Shown: positions 7,678-17,618, numbered from the stretch's first letter. The stretch: DNA of 64,000 bases from Streptomyces sp. S3(2020) (GCF_013044505.1 NZ_JABERD010000003.1:1-64000); one strand, 5' to 3'. Notes: generated by a model from the sequence alone, not told the origin. Made by a program: numbers and translations.

Positions 7678-9621
7678 ATGAGGAATCCTGTGAGCATGTC
7701 CCGCGATCACGTGCAGTCCGCCGAGCGCCCCGCCGGTAGCGCCGAGGCACCGTTCCTCGAACTGCTGGCCAGGGGCGCGTCCGCCGACGCCTACGAGCAG
7801 CCGGTGCTGCTCGCCCGCGCCGAGGGACGGCCGGCCGAGCGGATCGCCGCACTGGAGCAGGCCAAGCTGGTCGCCCTGCGTGTGCGCTCGGAGCTGGAGG
7901 GACGGCGTCGGCGCGAGGCGGAGCTCTCCGCGCTCTTCGAGACCGCGCACGACCTGGCGGGGCTGCGCGACCTGGACGCCGTGCTCCAGGCGATCGTGCA
8001 GCGCGCCCGCTCCCTGCTCGGCACGGACGTCGCCTACCTCAGCCTCAACGACCCGGGCCGCGGCGACACCTACATGCGCGTGACCGAGGGCTCGGTCGCC
8101 GCCCGCTTCCAGCAGCTGCGGCTCGGCATGGGCGAGGGGCTCGGCGGCCTCGTCGCACAGACCGCCCGGCCCTACGTCACCGACGACTACTTCAAGGACG
8201 AGCGCTTCCAGCACACCCGCACCATCGACGGCGGGGTACGGGACGAGGGCCTGGTCGCGATCCTCGGCGTGCCGCTGATGCTGGGACACCACGTCATCGG
8301 GGTGCTGTTCGCCGCGGACCGGCGGGCCCGGGTCTTCGAGCGGGAGCAGATCGCCCTGCTCGGCTCCTTCGCCGCCTTGGCGGCCGCCGCCATCGACACC
8401 GCGAACCTGCTCACCGAGACCCGCTCGGCCCTCGCCGACCTGGAGCGCGCCAACGAGATCATCCGCGACCGCAGCGGCGTCATCGAGCGCGCCTCCGACA
8501 TCCACGACCGGCTCGCCGAACTCGTGCTGCGCGGCGGCGGGGTGCACGACGTGGCGGCGGCGGTCGCCGAAGTCCTCGCCGGCAAGGTCGAGTTCACCGA
8601 GGCCGCCGCCACACCGGCCGAGGCACTGGAAGCCTCCCGGGCCGAAGGCCACGCCGTACGGCACGGGGAGGACTGGATCGCCGCCGTCGCCGCCGGCGGC
8701 GAACTGCTCGGCGCGCTCGTGCTGCACGGCCACCCCGGACTCGACCCCGTCGACCAACGCACCCTGGAGCGCGCCGCGATGGTCACCTCGCTGCTGCTGC
8801 TGGCCAGACGCTCGGCGGCCGAAGCCGAACAGCGCGTCCGTGGCGAACTCCTGGACGACCTCCTCGACGCCCGCGACCGCGACCCACGCCTGCTGCGCGA
8901 ACGCGCCTCCCGGCTGCACGCCGACCTCGACGCCACCCATGTCGTCCTCGCCGCCCGCCTCGACGGCACCGCGGCCGACGCCGAGCAGGAGGCGGACGCC
9001 CGCAGACGCCTGTGGTCCGCCGCCTCGCACCTCGCGGCGACCCGGCACGGACTGGCCGCCGCCCGCGACGGCGGCACCGTCCTGCTGCTGCCCCTGAAAG
9101 CGGGGGACACCGCGACCGCCCTGGCCCGCCGCACCGCCCGCCACCTCGGCACGGCCGTCCACGAGGCCGTCACCGTCGGCGCGTCGGCCCCCGTCGAGGA
9201 TCCGGCCACCCGCCCGGACATCGTGGTCGCCGCCTACGAGGAGGGCCGCCGCTGCCTCGACGCCCTGCGGCTTCTGGGCCGTTCCGGCGACGGTGCCGCC
9301 GCCGAGGACTTCGGGTTCCTCGGCCTGCTCCTGGCCGGCGACCGTGACATCACGGGCTTTGTCGGCCGCACCATCGGCCAGGTCGTCGCCTACGACGAAC
9401 GGCGCGGTACCGATCTTCTGCGCACCCTCGACGCGTACTTCGCCTGCGGTATGAGCCCGGCCCGCACCAAGGACGAACTGCACGTCCATGTGAACACGGT
9501 CGCCCAGCGCCTGGAGCGCGTCGGCCGCCTCCTCGGCGAGGACTGGCAGAGCCCCGCACGCGCTCTGGAGATCCAACTCGCCCTGCGCCTGCACCGGTTG
9601 TCCGCGCCGGCACAGCACTGA
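7678..9621 (+). CDS. GAF-domain PucR-type transcription regulator
   Basis: A 647-residue regulator. An N-terminal helical segment with a probable coiled coil (residues 55-85) leads into a GAF sensor domain (about 95-250, with the ARFQQLRLGMGEGLGG loop typical of this family), a variable middle, and a C-terminal PucR-type helix-turn-helix near 590-640 (TKDELHVHVNTVAQRLERVG). Family members sense small carboxylates or purines. A GAGGTGA ribosome site lies 7 nt upstream of the ATG. It lies between the dehydrogenase and the convergent transporter and probably controls one or both. Confidence 0.75.
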   Translation: MRNPVSMSRDHVQSAERPAGSAEAPFLELLARGASADAYEQPVLLARAEGRPAERIAALEQAKLVALRVRSELEGRRRREAELSALFETAHDLAGLRDLDAVLQAIVQRARSLLGTDVAYLSLNDPGRGDTYMRVTEGSVAARFQQLRLGMGEGLGGLVAQTARPYVTDDYFKDERFQHTRTIDGGVRDEGLVAILGVPLMLGHHVIGVLFAADRRARVFEREQIALLGSFAALAAAAIDTANLLTETRSALADLERANEIIRDRSGVIERASDIHDRLAELVLRGGGVHDVAAAVAEVLAGKVEFTEAAATPAEALEASRAEGHAVRHGEDWIAAVAAGGELLGALVLHGHPGLDPVDQRTLERAAMVTSLLLLARRSAAEAEQRVRGELLDDLLDARDRDPRLLRERASRLHADLDATHVVLAARLDGTAADAEQEADARRRLWSAASHLAATRHGLAAARDGGTVLLLPLKAGDTATALARRTARHLGTAVHEAVTVGASAPVEDPATRPDIVVAAYEEGRRCLDALRLLGRSGDGAAAEDFGFLGLLLAGDRDITGFVGRTIGQVVAYDERRGTDLLRTLDAYFACGMSPARTKDELHVHVNTVAQRLERVGRLLGEDWQSPARALEIQLALRLHRLSAPAQH

Positions 9622-9640
9622 GTGTTCGTGTCGGCACAGC

Positions 9641-9676
9641 ACCGGCCCCCGCACGCGTGGGCGTACGGGGGCCGGT
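9641..9676. terminator. bidirectional terminator hairpin
   Basis: ACCGGCCCCCG and CGGGGGCCGGT form a perfect 11-bp stem around a 14-nt loop, placed between the convergent PucR and MHS transporter genes. No T-tract, as is usual in high-GC actinomycetes. Confidence 0.65.
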
Positions 9677-9685
9677 CGGGGGAGA

Positions 9686-11089
9686 TCAGACGGTGCGGGC
9701 GTCCACGGTCGCGGCCTTCGCCGTGTCCGCCTCCGGGTCCGTGTGCGTGTCCGCGGGGGAGCCGATGTCGGCGAGGTCCCGGTTGCGGGTCTCCTTGGCG
9801 ACTCCCACCGCGATGAGGGTCAGGACGGCCGCCCCGATGACGTACAGGGCGATCGGGGTGGAGCTGCCGTAGTCGTTCAGGAGCGCGGTGGCGATCAGCG
9901 GCGCGGGCGCTCCGGCGGCGACCGAGGCGAACTGGGCACCGATGGAGGCGCCGGAGTAGCGCATCCGGGTCGCGAACATCTCGGAGAAGAAGGCGGCCTG
10001 GGGCGCGTACATCGCCCCGTGCAGCACCAGACCCACCGTGATGGCGAGGATCAGGTTGCCGAAGCCGCCGGTGTCGATGAGGGCGAAGAACGGGAACATC
10101 CACAGGCCGATCCCGGCCGCGCCCAGCAGATACACCGGGCGCCGTCCTACCCGGTCCGACAGGGCGCCCCACATCGGGATCACCGCGAAGTGCACGGCGG
10201 AGGCGATCAGTACGGCGTTCAGCGCGGTCTGCTTGGAGACGTCGGCCGCGGTGGTGGCGTAGACGAGGATGAACGCGGTGATCACGTAGTAGCTGATGTT
10301 CTCGGCCATGCGCGCGCCCATCGCGATGAGCACGTCTCGCCAGTGGTGGCGCAGTACGGCGACGAGGGGGAGCTTCTCCGCGGCGGCCCCCTGCTCGGCC
10401 TCGCGGGCCTGGGCGTGGGCCAGGGCCTGCTGGAAGACCGGCGATTCGTCGACGGACAGACGAATCCACAGACCGACCATCACGAGGACGCCGGAGAGCA
10501 GGAACGGGATCCGCCAGCCCCAGCTGGTGAAGGCGCTGTCCGAGAGGACGGCGGTGAGCAGGGACAGCACACCGGTGGCCAGCAACTGCCCCGCGGGGGC
10601 GCCGGTCTGCGGCCACGAGGCCCAGAATCCGCGCCGCCGGGCGTCCCCGTGCTCGGACACCAGCAGCACGGCCCCGCCCCACTCGCCGCCGAGCGCGAAG
10701 CCCTGGATCAGGCGCAGCACGGTCAGCAGCACGGGAGCGGCCGAACCGATCGTCGCGTGGGTGGGCAGCAGCCCGATCGCGAAGGTCGCCCCGCCCATCA
10801 GCAGCAGGCTCAGCACCAGCAGCTTCTTGCGTCCCAGCCGGTCGCCGTAGTGCCCGAAGACAAGGGCACCGATCGGACGGGCGGCGAATCCGACGGCGTA
10901 CGTCAGGAACGACAGCAGGGTGCCGACGAGCGGGTCGGAGCCCGGGAAGAACAGCTTGTTGAAGACGAGGGCCGCGGCGGATCCGTAGAGGAAGAAGTCG
11001 TACCACTCGATGGTGGTGCCGATGAGGCTGGCGGCGACGATGCGCTTGAGGCTGGCGGGTGGCGGGGGAGCGGTGGTTCCGGAGGCCAT
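9686..11089 (-). CDS. MHS-family MFS transporter
   Basis: A 467-residue permease with 12 predicted helices. Seen: IEWYDFFLYG at the first helix, typical of metabolite:H+ symporters (ProP/ShiA/KgtP group), GDRLGRKK in loop 2-3 and SDRVGRRP in loop 8-9. These proteins import organic acids or related solutes with protons. ATG at 11089 is preferred, with GAGGAAG about 8 nt upstream; the frame stays open upstream. Its neighbours suggest 3-hydroxybutyrate or a similar carboxylate as the substrate (inference). Confidence 0.8.
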   Translation of the reverse strand: MASGTTAPPPPASLKRIVAASLIGTTIEWYDFFLYGSAAALVFNKLFFPGSDPLVGTLLSFLTYAVGFAARPIGALVFGHYGDRLGRKKLLVLSLLLMGGATFAIGLLPTHATIGSAAPVLLTVLRLIQGFALGGEWGGAVLLVSEHGDARRRGFWASWPQTGAPAGQLLATGVLSLLTAVLSDSAFTSWGWRIPFLLSGVLVMVGLWIRLSVDESPVFQQALAHAQAREAEQGAAAEKLPLVAVLRHHWRDVLIAMGARMAENISYYVITAFILVYATTAADVSKQTALNAVLIASAVHFAVIPMWGALSDRVGRRPVYLLGAAGIGLWMFPFFALIDTGGFGNLILAITVGLVLHGAMYAPQAAFFSEMFATRMRYSGASIGAQFASVAAGAPAPLIATALLNDYGSSTPIALYVIGAAVLTLIAVGVAKETRNRDLADIGSPADTHTDPEADTAKAATVDARTV

Positions 11090-11137
11090 GTGCGCCACTT
11101 CCTCGTGTGCGGTGGGGACGGGTATGTGTTTGCACAC

Positions 11138-11760
11138 CGTAGGAAGGTGCAGGTCAGGGGCACATGTGGTGGGGCAACATAGTTCGGGGTGAGGCTATGC
11201 GCGTGCTCGCCATGTTCGCCCGTTGAACCGTGGCTGAGAGGCCCGTAGGGGGCCGAGGAAGGCGCTGTCCGGGACGCGTAGTTAGGGGTGTTTTGACGGT
11301 GCCGTGCTGACTCCCGTGCTGGTTTGGTGCTGACTAAAAGCCCACGTCATCACCCGTCTTCGTCGCTCCCGTGCTGACTTGGTGCTGACTACGCTCCGTT
11401 GAACTCGGACATTTAGTGGCTGACTGGCGAGCGCCGTTGCGAGACAGGGGCCCATCAAGCCCAGCCGCCCGGATCTGCTCTGCGGCTACTCGCTCAGTGC
11501 TGGTGCCGGCTGCTGTCTGCGTTCCAGGCAACCGGACAGGACGGTAGAGTTTGTCGAATCGGCGGACTGGCCGTACGGGATTCTCCGCCAGGAGTAGGCG
11601 TTCACCCGCCTGCGGGTGACGACGTCGAAGGCGTCGTAGGACGCCACCGCGACACGCTCGCCACCGCGCAGCCTGAGCGTCTGCATCGGGGCTACTGGAC
11701 TACTCCGTGCCGTCTGCAGGCAGGCGCTCCGGGAGCGCGAGCCGCGGGAACTGGTCGTCG
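11138..11760. other. gene-poor stretch with direct repeats
   Basis: No gene is supported here. Four copies of GTGCTGAC occur at 11304, 11327, 11371 and 11382. A minus-strand open frame (11486-11809) has a protein-like patch, GERVAVASYDAFDVVTRRR, that I cannot match. No tRNA or integrase is seen. This is where the compact left part of the window ends and decayed sequence begins. Confidence 0.5.
11311..11391. repeat. 26-bp imperfect direct repeat, two copies
   Basis: Copies at 11311-11336 and 11366-11391 differ at two positions. Both begin CTCCCGTGCTG and end GGTGCTGACTA, with start points 55 bp apart. Possibly the scar or attachment region of a lost element; function unknown. Confidence 0.7.
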
Positions 11761-11924
11761 TGGAATGTGACGATCTCGGTGATCCCCCCGCCGGTGACGC
11801 ACAGGGCATCGATCGTCAGTGGCAGGTACGCGACTTGGCGCTTCTGCTAGAGGTAGAAGGCGACGGCGGGTTGCCGGCTCGCGGAGGTGAGGATGGGGCG
11901 CAGGCCCTTCATGCTTCGAAGCCG

Positions 11925-12101
11925 CTCTCGACCCAGTTGTTCTGGAACTGGATCGGACGGTCGCAGGAGGAGATCGTACGGGCCTGTCAGGACTGGATGG
12001 AAGGGGTCCGGTTCGGGGAGGTGAAGGGGTACGACGGGGTCAGGCTGTCGGCCCTCGAGCTGCCGGTGACGCCTCTGAAGTCACGAGGAAGAGTTCGCTG
12101 A
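11925..12101 (+). pseudogene. pirin C-terminal fragment
   Basis: The frame reads QLFWNWIGRSQEEIVRACQDW, then RFGEVKGYDG and LPVTPLKSRGRVR before a stop at 12099-12101. In pirin-family cupin proteins a nearly identical run (MWWNFIGRSHEEI, then GEVxGYDG, then PLKPRGR) forms the last 55-60 residues. Nothing upstream in any frame gives the two cupin domains, so this is a truncated remnant. Upstream sequence 11760-11924 is open but not pirin-like. Confidence 0.7.
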
Positions 12102-12587
12102 CCTGTGGAAACGGCTGGTTGGTTGGCGCCGCGTGGGCGAGTCGGACGCCTGTGTTGTCTGCCGCCCTTCCATCGCGCCGGGGAGGGCCGCTGGGGGTGC
12201 TGCATGCCCGGTGTACGGTGCTGTGGCATCCCAGCATGTGTCCGTCTATGGGTAGCTGTGGCAGGACTCTTGCTAACCCTTGGCTAACTCTACTGACGCG
12301 TCATCAGGTCGCGTGTGGGGCTTGTGACGTGCCCTCTTGGCGCTACAGCGGTCACTACAGGCTGGGTGGTCACCGGACGAGGCTGAGCTGGCGCGTGGCT
12401 GAGTTGCACGTTGGTGCAGGTACTCGGTACTCGCCCGGCGTCTTATCGGAATCCGACGACGTGTAAGTGGCCGTAGTGGTGAGCGAGCCTGTGGTTGCGG
12501 ACATTCAGCGGAAGGCCCGGGCCCTGCCTGAGTCCTAGCCCGGACATCGACCGCAAAATTCCGGCTTGATCCTGCGTTCACGAGGTT
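12102..12587. other. no gene seen
   Basis: About 490 bp without a recognisable gene or strong signal. A GCTAAC pair (12274, 12284) and scattered stop codons in all frames point to decayed sequence. Confidence 0.4.
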
Positions 12588-13403
12588 ATGAAGGATCCTC
12601 GGCAAGCCCTGGCCGCCGGCCGCAGCGACAACGTCCTGTTCTCCATGCCCCACCTGCCGATCTCGGCCAGCGCGGGTCGTTTCGCCGCGGAGTTCGCCAC
12701 CGCCCTCGCTGAACACGGCCTGACCATGGTGGCGCACCTCACCGGCTTCCCGTGCCGTTCGCTGGTCGATGTCTGTGCAAGCGTGGACGCCTCCGCCGTG
12801 GTGGGCCTGGAGAGCTTCGCGCCCGAGACCACCGCCGCCCTGCGCCGCGCGGGCGTGGCGACCGTACTGTCCCTCGGCGACGACGCCTCCGGCCCGGACC
12901 AGGTCGTGGCGAGGCTGCAGGCGGACCATCTGCTCTCCCGCGGCCACTGCAGGATCGGTTTCGCGCCGCCCGCGCAGCGCGTTCCCCAGCACATGCCGCT
13001 TGCCCGTCTGCGCGGTGTCGAGGATGCCTGCGCCGCCGCCGGCCTTGAGCCACCCAGCGCGCTGACGGTCGAGCCGGTCGCTGCGGACGCCGCGCGGGCG
13101 GTCGCCGAGTGGCGGGACCGGTCGGTGAGCGCCGTCGCCGCCTACAACGACGAGACGGCACTCGCCGTCCTCGCGGGCCTGCGCACGCTCGGCCTCACCG
13201 CGCCCGACGACATGGCCGTGATCGGCGTCGATGACATTCCCACCGCGGCGCTCGCCGCACCACCGCTCACCACGATCGCCTTCGACTTCTCGAACGCCGC
13301 CTACCGCCTTGCGCAGGCCGTGACCGCCACCCTTCGCGGCGAACAGCCGCAGGAAGCCAAAATCTCCTACCGGCCTCACGTGGTGGAACGCGAGTCCGCC
13401 TGA
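12588..13403 (+). CDS. LacI-type ligand-binding domain lacking its HTH
   Basis: A 271-residue product that starts exactly where the hinge of a LacI/GalR regulator would end (QALAAGRSDNVLFSMPHLPIS) and continues through the whole periplasmic-binding-protein-like core (GFAPPAQRVP, AAYNDETALAVLAGL, IGVDDIPTAALAAPPLTTI) to a normal C-terminus. A stop lies 6 codons upstream in frame, and no helix-turn-helix is present. It is either a 5'-truncated pseudogene or a DNA-binding-less effector sensor; truncation is more likely given the decayed sequence upstream. No good ribosome site precedes the ATG. Confidence 0.65.
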   Translation: MKDPRQALAAGRSDNVLFSMPHLPISASAGRFAAEFATALAEHGLTMVAHLTGFPCRSLVDVCASVDASAVVGLESFAPETTAALRRAGVATVLSLGDDASGPDQVVARLQADHLLSRGHCRIGFAPPAQRVPQHMPLARLRGVEDACAAAGLEPPSALTVEPVAADAARAVAEWRDRSVSAVAAYNDETALAVLAGLRTLGLTAPDDMAVIGVDDIPTAALAAPPLTTIAFDFSNAAYRLAQAVTATLRGEQPQEAKISYRPHVVERESA

Positions 13404-13755
13404 GCATCGATTGCGCGACACACAATCGCAGCAAGGGAACGGCCGACGAGCCAGGTCCCCGTCGAAGTCGACGGCGAGGGAGCGGAGCACCTCAGCGACT
13501 AGTCGGCCCGCGTGGGCGCAGTGCCCTCCTTGCCCGCCTCCGGCACCGCACCCGGCGCGCTGCTCAAAATGGACGAGGACTACGCCTTCGGGTAGCTGAC
13601 TTCGCTACGGCGTACCCACCGGCATCGATACCGCCCCAGCGGACGGCGGCGCGGCCCACCCAGGCTGCGCCGGATCAGGCGGCGTACGACCTATCCACCT
13701 GAACGAACCTGATCACGCGGCTCGCGCCGAACGGCCCCATGGTGGTTGCCGCGGT
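13404..13755. other. no gene seen between LacI remnant and pcaF
   Basis: About 350 bp with only short frames. One ends in LLKMDEDYAFG and a stop at 13593-13595, probably a fragment, but I cannot name it. It contains the 3' flank of the pcaIJF operon. Confidence 0.4.
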
Positions 13756-14964
13756 TCAACGCTCGAGAACGAGGGCGAGGCCCTGCCCCACTCCGATGCA
13801 CAGGGTCGCCACACCGACGCCCGAGCCTGCGGCCGCGAGCTGGTGGGCGACGGCCCCGGCCAGCCGGGCGCCGGACGCGCTCAGCGGATGGCCGATGGCG
13901 ATGGCCCCGCCCCGTGGGTTGAGGATCGCGGGATCGAGCTCGGGCCACTCGGCGACGCACCCCAGCACTTGGGCGGCGAACGCCTCGTTCAGCTCCAGCA
14001 CGTCCAGGTCCGCAAAGGTGAGACCCGCCTTGGCCAGCGCACGGTTGACCGCTTCGACGGGTCCGAGGCCGAAGTAGTGGGGCTCGATTGCGGTCGCGGA
14101 GGAGGCTGTCACCCGGGCCAGCGGCTCGCGGCCGGTCTCCCGAAGTCCCTCCTCGTCGGCGAGCAGCAGGGCTGCGGCGCCGTCGTTGAGGGGCGAGGCG
14201 TTGCCTGCGGTGACGGTGCCTCCCGCGGGGCGGAATGACGGCTTGAGCTTGGCCATCTCCTCCAGGGACGCGTTCTCGCGTACGCACTCGTCGCGGTCGA
14301 AGGGCACCGGCTCGCCCTTGCGTTGCGGAACCGACACCGATAGGACCTCGGCGTCGTACAGCCCGTTCTTCCAGGCGGTGGCGGCCTTCTGGTGGCTGGC
14401 GAGCGCGAAGGCGTCCTGCTGCTCCCGGCTGATGCCGTGCTTGTCCGCGATCAGTTCCGCGCTCTCCCCCAGCGGGACGGTCCACTGCGGCGGCATCGCC
14501 GGGTTGACCATGCGCCAGCCGAGCGTGGTGGAGTACAGCTCCGTGTGTCTGGCCGGGAAAGGGCGGTCGTTCTTGGGTAGGACATAGGGTGCGCGTGTCA
14601 TCGACTCGACTCCGCCCGCCACCGCGACGGAGGCGTCGCCGAGCGCGATGGCCCGCGCGGCCTGGATGACGGCCTCCAGCCCGGAGGCGCACAGCCGGTT
14701 GACGGTGACACCGGGCACGGTCACCGGCAGACCGGCCAGCAGCCCCGCCATGCGCGCCACATTTCGGTTCTCCTCGCCGGCACCGTTGGCGTTGCCCAGG
14801 AAGACGTCGTCGACCCGCGCGGGGTCGAGGCCGGGAGAACGCTCCAGCAGAGACCGCACGACGTGGGCGGCCAGATCGTCGGGACGCACGGCCGCCAGCG
14901 CACCGCCGTACTTGCCGACCGGCGTACGCACCGCGTCGACGACATAGACATCACGTCGGCTCAT
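13756..14964 (-). CDS. pcaF: 3-oxoadipyl-CoA thiolase
   Basis: A 402-residue thiolase. The nucleophile Cys92 is in [11 protein letters not shown], the catalytic His in [14 protein letters not shown] and the second Cys in [10 protein letters not shown]. The family splits 3-oxoadipyl-CoA with CoA into succinyl-CoA and acetyl-CoA, the last step of the beta-ketoadipate pathway. It overlaps the CoA-transferase beta subunit by ATGA (14961-14964), so it is translationally coupled and last in the pcaI-pcaJ-pcaF operon. A general acetyl-CoA acetyltransferase is possible by sequence alone; the operon makes 3-oxoadipyl-CoA the best substrate. Confidence 0.85.
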   Translation of the reverse strand: MSRRDVYVVDAVRTPVGKYGGALAAVRPDDLAAHVVRSLLERSPGLDPARVDDVFLGNANGAGEENRNVARMAGLLAGLPVTVPGVTVNRLCASGLEAVIQAARAIALGDASVAVAGGVESMTRAPYVLPKNDRPFPARHTELYSTTLGWRMVNPAMPPQWTVPLGESAELIADKHGISREQQDAFALASHQKAATAWKNGLYDAEVLSVSVPQRKGEPVPFDRDECVRENASLEEMAKLKPSFRPAGGTVTAGNASPLNDGAAALLLADEEGLRETGREPLARVTASSATAIEPHYFGLGPVEAVNRALAKAGLTFADLDVLELNEAFAAQVLGCVAEWPELDPAILNPRGGAIAIGHPLSASGARLAGAVAHQLAAAGSGVGVATLCIGVGQGLALVLER

Positions 14965-15608
14965 CCGCCGTCCCCTTCTGTGACACGGACCCTCGGCTCG
15001 GCATGTTCCCGCACTTGATCGGCGGTGACCCCGGGTGCCGTTTCGACCAGCACCAGGCCGCCGTCCGTCACGTCGAGAACGCCAAGGTCGGTGATGATCC
15101 GGTTCACACACCGCCTGCCGGTCAGCGGCAGAGAACACTCCTTGACGATTTTGGGACTGCCGTCCTTGGTGGTGTGGGTCATCACCACGATGACGCTGCA
15201 GGCCCCGTGGACCAGGTCCATGGCGCCACCGATGCCGGTGACCAGTCGGCCCGGGACCGCCCAGTTCGCGAGGTCGCCTGCTGCGGAGACCTGCATGGCG
15301 CCGAGTACGGCGACATCGATGTGCCCTCCGCGGATCATCCCGAAGGACAGCGCCGAGTCGAAGAACGAGGCCCCGGGCAGGACGGTCACGGTCTCCTTGC
15401 CGGCGTTGATGAGGTCCGGGTCGACCTCGCTCTCGGCTGGATAGGGGCCGGTGCCGAGAATGCCGTTCTCGGATTCCAGGATCACCTCCACGCCGTGCGG
15501 CAGGTGGTTGGGGATCAGTGTCGGCAGGCCGATGCCCAGGTTCACGTACTGGCCGTCCCGCAGCTCGCGTGCGGCCCGGGCTGCCATCTCCGTGCGGCTC
15601 CACGCCAT
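14961..15608 (-). CDS. pcaJ: 3-oxoadipate CoA-transferase, beta subunit
   Basis: A 215-residue class I CoA-transferase B subunit. [17 protein letters not shown] leads to the catalytic glutamate Glu47 in LESENGILG, which forms the enzyme-CoA thioester. With the alpha subunit it moves CoA from succinyl-CoA to 3-oxoadipate. The start ATG shares one base with the stop of the upstream gene (TGATG), and the stop overlaps pcaF by four bases. A ketoacid (SCOT-type) role cannot be excluded from sequence alone. Confidence 0.85.
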   Translation of the reverse strand: MAWSRTEMAARAARELRDGQYVNLGIGLPTLIPNHLPHGVEVILESENGILGTGPYPAESEVDPDLINAGKETVTVLPGASFFDSALSFGMIRGGHIDVAVLGAMQVSAAGDLANWAVPGRLVTGIGGAMDLVHGACSVIVVMTHTTKDGSPKIVKECSLPLTGRRCVNRIITDLGVLDVTDGGLVLVETAPGVTADQVREHAEPRVRVTEGDGG

Positions 15609-16390
15609 CAGCGCCTCGCCTCCTGCCGTCGGCCAGGCACGAAGACCGTGCGCTGTTCGATCATCTTCGCCGCGGCCTCCTCGGGAGTGAGAGCAATGAT
15701 CCGCTGCACGAAGATCCCTGGCAGATGCACAGTGTCGGGTTCGAGCTCTCCAGGCTCCAACAGCTCCTCCACCTCGGCGACCGTCACCCGTCCCGCCATC
15801 GCCGCGAGGGGGTTGAAGTTCCGCGATGACTTGTTGAAGAGGAGGTTGCCGTGCCGGTCGCCCTTGGCCGCGCGCACAAGCGCGAAGTCGGTACGGATCG
15901 CGTGCTCCAGCACATACTCCGTGCCGTTGAACTCCCGCACCTCCTTGCGAGGTGAGGCCAGCACGACTCCGCCCTGCCCGTCGTACCGCCACGGCAGCCC
16001 GCCCTCCGCCACCTGTGTGCCGACACCGGCGGGTGTGTAGAAGGCGGGGATGCCGCATCCACCGGCGCGCAGCCGCTCGGCCAGCGTGCCCTGGGGAATC
16101 ATCTCGACCTCCAGCTCCCCGGCCAGATACTGACGGGCGAACTCCTTGTTGGCTCCGATGTAGCTACCGGTCACGCGGGCTATCCGCCCTGCGGCAAGCA
16201 GCACGGCCAGTCCCGAATCCATGGCGCCGCAGTTGTTCGACACGACACTCAGGCCGAGGACCCCGAGATCATGGACTGCCCTGATCAGCACGTCGGGCAC
16301 GCCGCTCAGTCCGAAACCGCCGACGGCGAGCGACGCACCATCAGGTAGGTCCGCCACGGCCTCAGCAGCTGAGGCAATCACCTTATCCAT
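15608..16390 (-). CDS. pcaI: 3-oxoadipate CoA-transferase, alpha subunit
   Basis: A 260-residue class I CoA-transferase A subunit with the oxyanion and CoA-binding signature [15 protein letters not shown] near residue 25, an [14 protein letters not shown] stretch and the family's RFNFN-type segment as [14 protein letters not shown]. First gene of the three-gene operon; the sequence upstream (16391-16870) holds its promoter region and a large palindrome. It works with PcaJ. Confidence 0.85.
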   Translation of the reverse strand: MDKVIASAAEAVADLPDGASLAVGGFGLSGVPDVLIRAVHDLGVLGLSVVSNNCGAMDSGLAVLLAAGRIARVTGSYIGANKEFARQYLAGELEVEMIPQGTLAERLRAGGCGIPAFYTPAGVGTQVAEGGLPWRYDGQGGVVLASPRKEVREFNGTEYVLEHAIRTDFALVRAAKGDRHGNLLFNKSSRNFNPLAAMAGRVTVAEVEELLEPGELEPDTVHLPGIFVQRIIALTPEEAAAKMIEQRTVFVPGRRQEARR

Positions 16391-16870
16391 GTCAGGCCTG
16401 CTTCACGGTCGTTGCGCCACGGTCATGTCTCTTCCCAGCCATTCATTCTTTCCTATACCGATTGGTCCACAGATTTATATGTGCTGCGAATAGGCCTCTC
16501 GTCCTCTCAGGGCAGCCCTGAGAGGACGAGAGCGGTAGAAGTGCAACAAATCCGGTCCAGCGGCGCGGCAGCCCCGCACTGCGAGATCCGGTTCAAGCAC
16601 CTCAGACGGTTCGGACCTGTGTGTCGTCCGGGGAGGGGGCGAGCGGGCGGGCCTGGTGGTGCGGACATACGCCGGGGGGAGCGGGGACACCGTCGCGGGC
16701 CTGTGTCAGCTCGAAGGGCGAGCGACAGCACACCCGACACGCCGTTCTCGATGCCCTGTCCCCGAATTTCTGATACGCGCGTCCGTAATCAGCAGTTCCG
16801 TTGGATTCAGGATTCGGCAGCACCCCCGGTCGTCGGCTCCGGTCACAACGCGATTCGGGAATGCCCGACC
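16391..16870. promoter_or_regulatory. pcaI upstream region
   Basis: A 480-bp gap between two minus-strand genes. AT-rich sequence around 16441-16490 (including TTTATAT) is the most promoter-like part for pcaI. Next to it lies the palindrome at 16496-16532. The rest (16533-16870) shows no gene. Confidence 0.4.
16496..16532. repeat. perfect 18-bp inverted repeat around one base
   Basis: CTCTCGTCCTCTCAGGGC, a single A, then its exact reverse complement. It lies between the FMN reductase and pcaI, both read leftward. It could be a terminator stem for the upstream gene, an operator, or a relic of insertion. There is no T-tract. Confidence 0.8.
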
Positions 16871-17446
16871 CTAAGAACTGTGCAGGGGAGGCAAGAGACC
16901 ACGAATTTGGTCGCGCAGCACAGCAAGTTGCTCACGGATGAGTTCGATGGTCGTCTCGTCCGTCAGGTTACCCGCCTCGTCGAAGCGCTGAGCACAGTTG
17001 AAGACCAGTATCTCGGGGCGCACGACGACCTTCGACTGGGTCCACAAGAACACCTGGCGCAGGGCGAGTTGGGCGCGGACTGTCCCGAAGTTTCCAGGCG
17101 CCGCGCCCAGGATCGCGACGTGCTTGTGCAGCAGAGCGGAACTCTGTGCGGGTCGCGAGGCCCAGTCCAGGGCGTTCTTCAAGACGCCAGGGATAGAGTA
17201 GTTGTATTCGGGAGTGGCGATGAGCAGCCCGTCCGCTCGGGCTATCGCGGCCCGGAGTTCCTGTACGGCACTCGGCGGGCTGTCCGTGTCGAGGTCCCCG
17301 TTGTAGAGCGGAATGGCGCCAAGATTTCCGTAAAGACTTATCGAGACGTCGTTGGGGGCGTGCTTCTGCGCCGCTCTCAGCAACGCGGTATTCATCGATC
17401 CGGCGCGAAGACTTCCACTGATGGCCAGAATGTTCACATCGGTCAC
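16871..17446 (-). CDS. NAD(P)H-dependent FMN reductase family protein
   Basis: A 191-residue flavodoxin-like protein. ILAISGSLRAGSMNTALLRAA near the N-terminus binds the flavin phosphate, and ATPEYNYSIPGVLKNALDW near residue 80 is the family signature of FMN reductases, quinone reductases and azoreductases. It may feed reduced flavin to an oxygenase or protect against quinones, either of which fits a hydroxyquinol pathway. GTG start at 17446 with GGAAAG 6 nt upstream. Divergent from a LysR regulator that probably controls it. Confidence 0.8.
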   Translation of the reverse strand: MTDVNILAISGSLRAGSMNTALLRAAQKHAPNDVSISLYGNLGAIPLYNGDLDTDSPPSAVQELRAAIARADGLLIATPEYNYSIPGVLKNALDWASRPAQSSALLHKHVAILGAAPGNFGTVRAQLALRQVFLWTQSKVVVRPEILVFNCAQRFDEAGNLTDETTIELIREQLAVLRDQIRGLLPPLHSS

Positions 17447-17618
17447 GCGACTCTTTCCTTTTCCGGTACCGAAGGACGCTGGAGCGGGCGCCGTCGACAC
17501 CACGATTTGGAGATTGCAGCTTATGGAAGCACGGCGGTACTGCCGTGAGCCATTACGATTTCTCGCTCTACTCATTCATCGTTTTTCGTGGTCGGGCGTA
17601 CTGCTAGCATCCCGAGCC

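Noticed and set aside
3359..7852. A 1497-codon open frame on the minus strand
   Set aside because: It runs antisense to lnt, the NUDIX gene, the SDR and others, which have clear motifs. Its translation is low-complexity Arg/Ala/Gly with no domain; a usual artefact of high third-position GC.
11304..11391. GTGCTGAC repeats as a CRISPR array
   Set aside because: Spacing is irregular (23, 44, 11 bp), the repeats are too short, and no cas gene is present.
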